A stretch of 5,029 bases of DNA. Source: Caryophanales bacterium UBA5364. Its GTDB lineage: Bacteria; Bacillota_I; Bacilli_A; RF39; UBA660. Numbering within the stretch: position 1 is the first letter of the stretch; every line of letters begins with the position of its first letter. The translations under genes and the position numbers were made by a program. The stretch lies in assembly GCA_002410935.1 (NCBI GenBank), contig DHPM01000008.1, forward strand, positions 20,664 to 25,692. The letters run 5' to 3'. Below are positions 1-5,029 of the stretch, piece by piece. The notes under the pieces are model-generated. The model had not been told where the DNA came from. It made no database searches and saw only the letters and a program-made list of their open reading frames with translations.

Positions 1-2454
1 GGTGATTTTTATGAAATGTTTTTTGAAGATGCAATAACAGCATCTAGAGAATTAGAATTAACATTAACTGGTAAAAGTGCTGGTTTAGAAGAAAGAATAC
101 CTATGTGTGGTGTTCCTCATCATTCAGCTAATATATATATTGAAAAATTAGTTAATAAAGGATATAAAGTTGGTGTTTGTGAACAATTAGAAGATCCTAA
201 ATCAGCTAAAGGGATTGTTAAAAGGGATTTAGTTCAAATAATTAGTATAGGAACTGTTATTAACAATGATTCTTTAGTTGAAAATGATTTTAATTATATT
301 GGTAGTGTATATGACTTTAATCATGCATATGGGCTTTCTTATACCGATATTTCAACTGGTATTATTTATACTAGTTTAGTTGAACATAATATTTCAGTTT
401 TAGTTAGTGAAATTGTGAGTATTGGTATTAAAGAAATTATCATGAATAGTAAAGTCGATCCTAATGTTTATTCAATGTTAAAAAATCAATTTAAAATTAT
501 GGTTACAATTACCGATAATGTAGTAGAACATAAAGAATATGAGTATATTTATAGTGATATAGGAGACGTTAGATATATTGAAAGTATCAAACACTTATTG
601 ACTTATATCGATAATACTCAAAAACGTAATTTAAGTCATTTACAAAAGGCTATTATTAAAGAAAATAAAAATTATTTAAAGATGGATATTCATACTAAAC
701 GAAATCTTGAATTAACGGAAACAATTAGAACTCATGATCGTAATTATTCACTTATTTGGTTATTAGATAAAACTAAAACCGCAATGGGTTCTAGAATGCT
801 AAAAAACTTTATTGAAAATCCTCTTATCGATATTAATGAAATAAATAAAAGATATGATGTTGTTGAAACATTATTAAAAGAATTTATTTTAAAAGAGGAA
901 TTACAAAACTATTTATATGAAGTATATGATTTAGAAAGATTAAGTGGTCGTGTTGCTTTTGGTAATGCTAATGCTAGAGATTTATTACAATTAAAGAAAT
1001 CACTTAGTGTTTTACCTAATATCAAGAATATTTTAGAACAAATTAATTTTTATCATAAGATTGAAACAATTGATGAATTATATCGATTATTAGAAATAAG
1101 TATCCATGAAAATCCTCCGATTAGTGTAAAAGAAGGTTATCTAATAAAAGAAGGATATAATCCTGAACTTGATGAATTAAAAGTTATGCGAAAAGGTGGC
1201 AAAGACTTTATTGCTAGATTCGAATTAGAGGAACGTGAAAGAACTGGAATAAAGAACTTAAAAATTGGTTATAACAAGGTGTTTGGTTATTTTATTGAAG
1301 TATCAAAAGGGAATATTGGATTAGTTAAAGATGAATATGGTTATGAAAGAAAACAGACCTTAAGTAATTGTGAAAGATATATTAGTCCTATTTTAAAAGA
1401 AAAGGAATCTTTAATTCTTAATGCCGAAGAAAAGATAATTGAACTAGAATATGAATTATTTATAACTATTAGAGAAAAAATTAAAGAATATATTCCAAAA
1501 TTACAAAGTATTTCAAAAGTTATTAGCGAGATTGATGTGTTACAATCATTTGCGACTGTAACGGAACATAATAATTATATTAGACCAATACTTACTGAAA
1601 TGCGAGAACTTAATATTATTGATAATCGTCATCCAGTTGTTGAAAAAGTAATGACTGATGAATTTGTTCCTAATGATATCATTATGGATAAAAACACTAA
1701 TATTTTATTAATTACAGGACCTAATATGGCTGGGAAGTCAACTTATATGAGACAAATGGCAATCACTGTAATTATGGCTCAAATTGGTTGTTTTGTTCCT
1801 GCTAAAGAAGCTATTATGCCTGTTTTTGATCAAATATTTACGAGAATTGGTGCGAGTGATGACTTAGTAAGTGGTGAATCAACCTTTATGGTTGAAATGT
1901 TAGAGGCTAATAAAGCTATTTCTAATGCTACTGAGAATAGTTTAATCTTATTTGATGAATTAGGGCGAGGAACAGCGACCTTTGATGGTATGGCATTAGC
2001 CCAATCAATTATCGAATATATTCACGAAAATATTAAGGCTAAAACATTCTTTTCAACTCATTATCATGAATTAACTGATTTAGAAAATAATTTAATTGGT
2101 TTAAAAAACATTCATGTTAGTGCGTATGAAGAAAATGGTAACATTACTTTCTTACATAAAATAAAAGAGGGTAGTGTCGATAAGAGTTATGGTATTTATG
2201 TAGCGAAAATTGCTAATTTACCTGATTCTTTAATTAAAAGAGCTAATCAAATATTAAAAGTATATGAAAATAATGAAGTTACAAGGGATATGAAAATTCA
2301 AGAATCATTACCACTTGATGAATTAATGATCAAGGAAGATAATTATTTAGAAGAAGAACTAAATAAAATTAACCCCTTAGAAATAACCCCGTTAGAAGCC
2401 TTAAATATACTGTATAAATTAAAAACTGATATTAAAGATAAGAAAGGAAATTAA
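1..2454 (+). CDS. mutS: DNA mismatch repair protein MutS (5' truncated by window edge)
   Basis: MutS binds base mismatches and small loops as a dimer and uses ATP to recruit MutL, starting post-replicative mismatch repair in the cytoplasm. The open frame begins at base 1, not at the first ATG (base 16), because codons 1-5 read GDFYE, the conserved Phe-X-Glu mismatch-reading motif (Phe at 7-9, Glu at 13-15). By comparison with E. coli MutS (Phe36) about 33 N-terminal residues lie outside the window; 817 codons are visible, giving a normal total near 850. Further landmarks are the core motif GYNKVFGYFIEV (from 1267), Walker A GPNMAGKST (1717-1743), the ABC-type signature region ASDDLVSGESTFMVEM (1852-1899), Walker B LILFDELGRGT (1942-1974), the H-loop STHYHE (2053-2070) and the dimerisation helix region SYGIYVAKIANLP (from about 2185). 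All catalytic motifs are intact. It is probably co-transcribed with the membrane gene 3 bases downstream; mutL does not follow. Confidence 0.98.
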   Translation, partial: GDFYEMFFEDAITASRELELTLTGKSAGLEERIPMCGVPHHSANIYIEKLVNKGYKVGVCEQLEDPKSAKGIVKRDLVQIISIGTVINNDSLVENDFNYIGSVYDFNHAYGLSYTDISTGIIYTSLVEHNISVLVSEIVSIGIKEIIMNSKVDPNVYSMLKNQFKIMVTITDNVVEHKEYEYIYSDIGDVRYIESIKHLLTYIDNTQKRNLSHLQKAIIKENKNYLKMDIHTKRNLELTETIRTHDRNYSLIWLLDKTKTAMGSRMLKNFIENPLIDINEINKRYDVVETLLKEFILKEELQNYLYEVYDLERLSGRVAFGNANARDLLQLKKSLSVLPNIKNILEQINFYHKIETIDELYRLLEISIHENPPISVKEGYLIKEGYNPELDELKVMRKGGKDFIARFELEERERTGIKNLKIGYNKVFGYFIEVSKGNIGLVKDEYGYERKQTLSNCERYISPILKEKESLILNAEEKIIELEYELFITIREKIKEYIPKLQSISKVISEIDVLQSFATVTEHNNYIRPILTEMRELNIIDNRHPVVEKVMTDEFVPNDIIMDKNTNILLITGPNMAGKSTYMRQMAITVIMAQIGCFVPAKEAIMPVFDQIFTRIGASDDLVSGESTFMVEMLEANKAISNATENSLILFDELGRGTATFDGMALAQSIIEYIHENIKAKTFFSTHYHELTDLENNLIGLKNIHVSAYEENGNITFLHKIKEGSVDKSYGIYVAKIANLPDSLIKRANQILKVYENNEVTRDMKIQESLPLDELMIKEDNYLEEELNKINPLEITPLEALNILYKLKTDIKDKKGN
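2299..2316 (+). other. Candidate beta-clamp-binding peptide in the MutS C-terminal tail
   Basis: The codons here read QESLPL, in the flexible tail after the ATPase/dimerisation part of MutS. MutS proteins of E. coli and Bacillus carry a Q-x-x-L/F-type clamp-binding peptide at about this place. The six-residue pattern Q-x-x-L-P-L resembles the hexameric variant known from Hda (QLSLPL). Position and pattern are seen; binding is inferred. Confidence 0.45.
2443..2448 (+). promoter_or_regulatory. Ribosome binding site of the membrane gene, inside the mutS 3' end
   Basis: AAAGGA lies 9 bases before the ATG at 2458 and overlaps the last codons of mutS. This supports the ATG start and suggests translation of the two genes from one mRNA. 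Confidence 0.6.
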
Positions 2455-2457
2455 CAT

Positions 2458-2913
2458 ATGAAAATTTTAAAAAAAGAAAATTGGTGGATTTGGTTAATGT
2501 TATTAATACTTTCACAAACAACAAGTGTTTTAGTTTTAGGAGCGTTAGTCGATGTTTATGATAAAAAATCATGGTATGCCAAAGGAAAGTACTGGTATTG
2601 GGCGTTGCTTTCAGTATTGATTATTTTCTTGCTTGTACCAAAATCATTAGTTGAAAGTTTAGCAGTTGCTTTATCTCTTTCAATTATGATTCCATATATG
2701 ATGGTAATGGTTCTTTATGTACAAATATTATGTTTAACGGCTGCAAAGTTAGAAGTTCCAGGTAAAGAAATATACCTTTCACCATATATTTGGTTATTAT
2801 GCTTAATTGTTCCAATTTTAGGTTGGACGATGTTAGTGGTAATGTTTATCTACTTAATAATTTGGACGATTGTTATGCTTTATCGTGGTGCTGGTGAAAA
2901 GTATATCAATTAA
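2458..2913 (+). CDS. Tryptophan-rich polytopic membrane protein of unknown function
   Basis: I do not recognise a named family. The 151-residue product is almost wholly hydrophobic, with likely membrane segments at about residues 9-31, 46-61, 67-95 and 109-141 (the last is long and broken by Pro119-Gly122, so it may be two passes). A charged loop (residues 32-45, DVYDKKSWYAKGKY type) follows the first segment, a second polar loop sits at 97-106, and the tail ends in YRGAGEKYIN. There are nine Trp residues, including WWIW near the N terminus, all encoded by TGG; they would fit interfacial belts. No signal-peptidase site, lipobox or catalytic motif is visible. The gene starts 3 bases after the mutS stop with its own AAAGGA site and is followed by a terminator, so it is the last gene of the mutS transcript. 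Co-transcription does not show a repair role. Certainty is high that it is a real gene and low about function. Confidence 0.85.
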   Translation: MKILKKENWWIWLMLLILSQTTSVLVLGALVDVYDKKSWYAKGKYWYWALLSVLIIFLLVPKSLVESLAVALSLSIMIPYMMVMVLYVQILCLTAAKLEVPGKEIYLSPYIWLLCLIVPILGWTMLVVMFIYLIIWTIVMLYRGAGEKYIN

Positions 2914-2930
2914 ACTTAAACTAATTATAA

Positions 2931-2963
2931 AAAAGAAGCTAGTAAAATGCTTCTTTTCTTTTT
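2931..2963 (+). terminator. Intrinsic terminator ending the mutS-membrane gene transcript
   Basis: A perfect 9-bp inverted repeat, AAAAGAAGC (2931-2939) and GCTTCTTTT (2949-2957), encloses a 9-base loop. The right arm runs into a T tract interrupted by a single C (2954-2963). It begins 17 bases after the stop codon at 2911-2913. The G/C part of the stem is short (GAAGC), but the layout is classic for a Rho-independent terminator in an AT-rich genome. Confidence 0.85.
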
Positions 2964-2982
2964 GCTATATATTCGATATAAT
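2954..2982 (+). promoter_or_regulatory. Probable promoter of the anchored-protein gene
   Basis: A perfect -10 hexamer TATAAT lies at 2977-2982. The -35 region at the 17-base spacing (2954-2959, TTTTCT) is poor, matching the consensus at only 3 of 6 positions, and falls inside the T tract of the preceding terminator. No TG extension precedes the -10. The predicted start of transcription, near 2989, would leave a leader of about 20 bases carrying the GGAGG site. In such AT-rich DNA a -10 match alone is moderate evidence. Confidence 0.5.
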
Positions 2983-2998
2983 ATAAATATAAAGTAGT

Positions 2999-3003
2999 GG
3001 AGG
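2999..3003 (+). promoter_or_regulatory. Strong ribosome binding site that decides the start of the anchored-protein gene
   Basis: GGAGG lies 5 bases before the ATG at 3009. The in-frame GTG at 2997 overlaps this site and has no site of its own, so ATG 3009 is preferred over GTG 2997. Confidence 0.8.
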
Positions 3004-3008
3004 TTGTT

Positions 3009-3572
3009 ATGAATAAGAATAAATTACTAATATTAATCATATCAGTATTAATAATAATTTGTGTTATAAAAATATTTTTCGGAGCCATTACCATAACTGT
3101 AAATGCACCATTCAATAATCCAACTTATATTTTAAAGATTAATGATGAAGTAGTTGGTGGAACTTTAGAGGCTAAAAAGAAAAAAACACTTATTCCATAT
3201 GTTATTAATTTAAAATTATCTACTTGGTTATCGATAAAGGGTAAGATTCATTTAAAGGTAAATCATGGAGATAACATTATGTTATCAATTGAAGCTTATA
3301 ATTGTTTTTCAAATATTACGGGAGAAAGAAAGTTAACTGCTTGTTCTTACGATAATAGTGAAAAGAAATTAGAAAAAGTTAAAGATTCGAACTATTCAAT
3401 GGTAATAAGAGGCGGTTCAATTGTAGGATTCACTCCCAATTCAATTTATGATGGAAAATACCAAGAAGATCTAACAACTATTATAAAAGAAAAAGGAATC
3501 TATACAATAGAAATTAATGCAAAACATAATGACATTGAGTCAACTATTCATTTAATATTAGAAATAATATAA
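3009..3572 (+). CDS. Membrane-anchored protein with a predicted extracellular domain, unknown function
   Basis: I do not recognise this 187-residue protein. It starts with a short basic N terminus (MNKNK) and one hydrophobic segment (about residues 6-25) that could be an uncleaved anchor or a signal peptide. There is no lipobox Cys, and Cys18 is inside the hydrophobic stretch. The remaining roughly 160 residues are polar, with alternating hydrophobic positions typical of beta strands (for example ITITVNAPF at 27-35, IHLKVNHGDNIMLSIEAYN at 80-98 and the C-terminal TIHLILEII). Cys99 and Cys112 could form a disulfide if the domain is outside. A basic run, KKKK, sits at 56-59. The gene stands alone: a terminator and TATAAT box precede it and a second terminator follows. 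The start at ATG 3009 rests on GGAGG 5 bases upstream; a GTG at 2997 would add four residues. Base composition matches its neighbours, so there is no sign of recent transfer. Confidence 0.8.
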   Translation: MNKNKLLILIISVLIIICVIKIFFGAITITVNAPFNNPTYILKINDEVVGGTLEAKKKKTLIPYVINLKLSTWLSIKGKIHLKVNHGDNIMLSIEAYNCFSNITGERKLTACSYDNSEKKLEKVKDSNYSMVIRGGSIVGFTPNSIYDGKYQEDLTTIIKEKGIYTIEINAKHNDIESTIHLILEII

Positions 3573-3606
3573 AAAACTTTATTATTTATATGGTTTGAGA
3601 TAATTT

Positions 3607-3647
3607 AAAATGGCAAGTACCATTAAATACTTGTTATTTTCTTCTTT
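3607..3647 (+). terminator. Intrinsic terminator after the anchored-protein gene
   Basis: AAAATGGCAAGTA (3607-3619) pairs along its full 13 bases with TACTTGTTATTTT (3628-3640), with two G-U pairs as RNA, around an 8-base loop (3620-3627). A pyrimidine tail CTTCTTT follows (3641-3647). It lies 34 bases after the stop codon (3570-3572) and separates this gene from nusB. The tail is not a pure T run, so efficiency may be moderate. The G-U pairs favour function on the + strand. Confidence 0.75.
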
Positions 3648-3659
3648 AACTTTTATAAC
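3631..3659 (+). promoter_or_regulatory. Probable nusB-xseA promoter
   Basis: TTGTTA (3631-3636, 4 of 6 matches to the -35 consensus) is separated by 17 bases from TATAAC (3654-3659, 5 of 6 matches to the -10). Transcription would start near 3666, leaving a leader of about 26 bases with the ribosome binding site. The -35 element lies in the right arm of the preceding terminator. A rival is the extended -10 TGATAAAAT (3665-3673) with TTAACT (3646-3651) as -35 at 16 bases, but it would leave only about 12 bases of leader. Confidence 0.5.
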
Positions 3660-3663
3660 TTAT

Positions 3664-3679
3664 ATGATAAAATGATAAA
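3664..3679 (+). repeat. Two tandem copies of ATGATAAA in the nusB leader
   Basis: ATGATAAA occurs twice without a gap (3664-3671 and 3672-3679), directly before the ribosome binding site. Both copies include an ATG out of frame with nusB. Neither has a ribosome binding site, so translation from them is unlikely. The repeat may be chance in AT-rich DNA. Confidence 0.6.
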
Positions 3680-3686
3680 AGGTGAG
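3680..3686 (+). promoter_or_regulatory. Ribosome binding site of nusB
   Basis: AGGTGAG contains AGGTGA, which matches the 3' part of the Firmicute Shine-Dalgarno AGGAGGTGA. It ends 5 bases before the ATG at 3692 and fixes that start. Confidence 0.7.
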
Positions 3687-3691
3687 ACAGA

Positions 3692-4093
3692 ATGGAACAA
3701 TTAAATCGTAGTGAACTTAGAAAAATAATCATGACAATTTTATATCAAATTAATGTCTATGATAAAAACAAAATGAATTATAACATAGATGAAGTTATTG
3801 AGAAAGTATTAGAAATAGATAATGAATTTGTTAAAGAAGTTGTTTATGGTGTAATAACTTATAAAAATGATATTGATGCTTTAGCTAATAAGTATTTAAC
3901 AGGTTGGACAATTGATCGCTTGGGTAATACTGATCAATCTATTTTAAGAATTGGTATTTATGAATTAATATATACTAAGACTCCTGAAGTAGTAGCAATT
4001 AATGAAGCCGTTGAATTAGCTAAAATATATAGTGATGATGATGTTAGAAAAATGATTAATGGTGTTTTAGATAAAGTTTACCATAATAAGTAG
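3692..4093 (+). CDS. nusB: Transcription antitermination factor NusB
   Basis: NusB is a small all-helical protein that, with NusE (ribosomal protein S10), binds boxA RNA and modifies RNA polymerase for antitermination, chiefly on rRNA operons. The 133-residue length is normal for the family. Family features are an N-terminal [13 protein letters not shown] helix (7-19), a middle [19 protein letters not shown] segment (68-86) with the invariant-type Trp72 and Arg76, and the C-terminal [10 protein letters not shown] (102-111) plus INGVLDK (122-128) signatures. Two mild departures are seen. The N-terminal region, usually rich in Arg, has only Arg6, Arg10 and Lys11. The common F-[VI]-NGVL motif reads MINGVL here. 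The start at ATG 3692 has AGGTGAG upstream. The gene leads a short operon: xseA begins 7 bases after the TAG stop, with no terminator between. folD, which often sits between nusB and xseA in Bacilli, is absent here. Confidence 0.96.
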   Translation: MEQLNRSELRKIIMTILYQINVYDKNKMNYNIDEVIEKVLEIDNEFVKEVVYGVITYKNDIDALANKYLTGWTIDRLGNTDQSILRIGIYELIYTKTPEVVAINEAVELAKIYSDDDVRKMINGVLDKVYHNK

Positions 4094-4099
4094 GTGAGG
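4092..4099 (+). promoter_or_regulatory. Ribosome binding site of xseA, overlapping the nusB stop
   Basis: AGGTGAGG overlaps the last two bases of the nusB TAG stop and lies just before ATG 4101. It supports that start and tight translation after nusB. Confidence 0.7.
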
Positions 4100-4100
4100 T

Positions 4101-5029
4101 ATGAATAATAATAAATATTTAACGGTTAGTGCTATCACGCAATATTTAAAGCATAAATTTGATAGTGATGAGCATTTAAAAACCGTTTTTATAAAAGGTG
4201 AGGTATCTAATTTTAAATCTCATTCTACAGGACATTTATATTTTTCAATTAAAGATGAAACAAGTAAAATAAATGCTATTATGTTTAGTAGTAGTGCTAA
4301 AAAAATTACTTTTAAACCTGCTGATGGTGTTAAAGTATTAGTAGTGGGAAGAATAAGTGTATATGAAGCTACTGGTAACTATCAAATATATGTTGATGAA
4401 ATGTTAGAAGATGGTGTTGGTAATTTATATTTAACTTTTGAAAAATTAAAAGAACAATTAAGTAAAGAAGGTTTATTTGACGAAAAATATAAAAAACCAA
4501 TTCCAAGGATTCCTAAAAGAGTAGGGGTTGTAACAGCACCTACTGGAGCGGCTATTAAAGATATATTATCAACAATTAAAAGAAGATTTCCTGTATGTGA
4601 AGTAATCTTATTTCCTAGTTTAGTTCAAGGTGATAGTGCTAAGGACGATATTGTTAAAAATATTAAATTGGCGGAAAATTATGAACTAGACTTATTAATT
4701 GTTGGTCGTGGTGGTGGCTCAATTGAAGATTTATGGGCCTTTAATGAGGAAGTTGTAGCAAGAGCAATATTCAATTCAAGTATTCCGATTATTAGTGCCG
4801 TTGGTCATGAAGTTGATTTTACCATTGCTGACTTTGTTGCTGATTTAAGAGCACCAACTCCAACTGGAGCTGCCGAAATGGCTGTTCCTAATATTGTTGA
4901 TTTAGTTAAATATCTTAATAATTTAAATATTAGATTAAATGAATATATATATCGAAAAATTAATTACAATAAATTATTATTAGATACTTTTAAAAATTCT
5001 TTTATTTTAAAAAATCCTATGATTATGTG
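4101..5029 (+). CDS. xseA: Exodeoxyribonuclease VII large subunit (3' truncated by window edge)
   Basis: XseA is the catalytic subunit of exonuclease VII, which with several XseB subunits degrades single-stranded DNA from both ends and serves in repair. The frame is open from ATG 4101 to the end of the window (309 codons plus 2 bases; full members have about 400-450). Seen in order: an N-terminal OB-fold DNA-binding domain (about 1-100, with FIKGEVSNFKSHSTGHLYFS at 30-49), then the nuclease domain with VVTAPTGAAIKDI (143-155), VGRGGGSIEDLWAFNEE (from 201) and VGHEVDFTIADFVADLRAP (from 234). Asp154, Arg203, His236 and Asp239 correspond to the residues reported as functionally essential in E. 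coli XseA (155, 205, 238, 241, as I recall), so the enzyme looks active. The polar helical stretch after about residue 263 is the start of the coiled-coil part that carries XseB. It is co-transcribed with nusB. xseB would be expected downstream, outside this window. Confidence 0.97.
   Translation, partial: MNNNKYLTVSAITQYLKHKFDSDEHLKTVFIKGEVSNFKSHSTGHLYFSIKDETSKINAIMFSSSAKKITFKPADGVKVLVVGRISVYEATGNYQIYVDEMLEDGVGNLYLTFEKLKEQLSKEGLFDEKYKKPIPRIPKRVGVVTAPTGAAIKDILSTIKRRFPVCEVILFPSLVQGDSAKDDIVKNIKLAENYELDLLIVGRGGGSIEDLWAFNEEVVARAIFNSSIPIISAVGHEVDFTIADFVADLRAPTPTGAAEMAVPNIVDLVKYLNNLNIRLNEYIYRKINYNKLLLDTFKNSFILKNPMIM

Noticed and set aside
16..18. ATG at 16 as the start of mutS
   Set aside because: The five codons before it (GDFYE) belong to the conserved mismatch-binding motif, so the gene extends upstream of the window.
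2965..2992. AT-rich stretch as an operator palindrome or origin-like element
   Set aside because: Only imperfect TATA-type symmetry is present, no DnaA-box-like repeats are seen, and the TATAAT promoter explains it.
2997..2999. GTG at 2997 as the start of the anchored-protein gene
   Set aside because: It overlaps the GGAGG ribosome binding site that serves ATG 3009 and has no site of its own.
3174..3186. A5-G-A7 run inside the anchored-protein gene as a phase-variable tract
   Set aside because: It encodes an in-frame KKKK, runs of this length are common in such AT-rich DNA, and no frame switch is evident.
2914..3691. Insertion sequence, phage or defence cassette between the mutS and nusB units
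   Set aside because: There are no transposase, integrase or nuclease motifs, no terminal inverted repeats or flanking duplications, and base use matches the neighbours.
3672..3704. Ten-codon upstream reading frame overlapping the nusB start
   Set aside because: It has no ribosome binding site and lies in a tandem ATGATAAA repeat; the AGGTGAG site clearly serves ATG 3692.

Overview
The window is a strongly AT-rich stretch (I estimate 25-30% G+C by eye) in which every supported gene lies on the + strand. The visible set (MutS, NusB, the exonuclease VII large subunit), AGG-rich ribosome binding sites and codon bias towards A/T third positions point to a low-GC Gram-positive bacterium of the Bacilli/Erysipelotrichia/Mollicutes-relative type. 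All 13 or so tryptophans are encoded by TGG and no gene is broken by TGA, so the standard bacterial code fits. That argues against a true mycoplasma, as does the presence of mutS. The exact lineage cannot be fixed from this sequence; acholeplasma-like, Erysipelotrichales or uncultured RF39-type bacteria are inferences.

Layout. Bases 1-2454 are a 5'-truncated mutS (mismatch recognition ATPase). Three bases later begins a 151-residue tryptophan-rich polytopic membrane protein of unknown function (2458-2913), evidently read from the same mRNA, and a good intrinsic terminator follows (about 2931-2963). A separate unit with its own TATAAT box and a GGAGG ribosome binding site encodes a 187-residue protein with one N-terminal membrane anchor and a predicted outside domain of unknown function (3009-3572). 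It ends in a second terminator hairpin (3607-3640). A third unit starts with nusB (3692-4093), followed after 7 bases by xseA (4101 to the window end, truncated), which has no stop in the window.

How the genes relate. mutS and xseA both belong to DNA repair (mismatch recognition; single-strand exonuclease that can act in excision). nusB encodes a transcription antitermination factor, commonly found next to xseA or separated from it by folD in Firmicutes; here folD is absent between them. mutL does not follow mutS. The two orphan membrane genes between the repair/transcription genes are the only parts without an assigned role. I see no mobile element, CRISPR array, tRNA or rRNA, and no gene-free stretch over 300 bases; the two longest gaps are 2914-3008 and 3573-3691 and both are filled by terminator and promoter signals. 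The window looks mainly like housekeeping chromosome, and I found no convincing evidence of a new multi-gene system.
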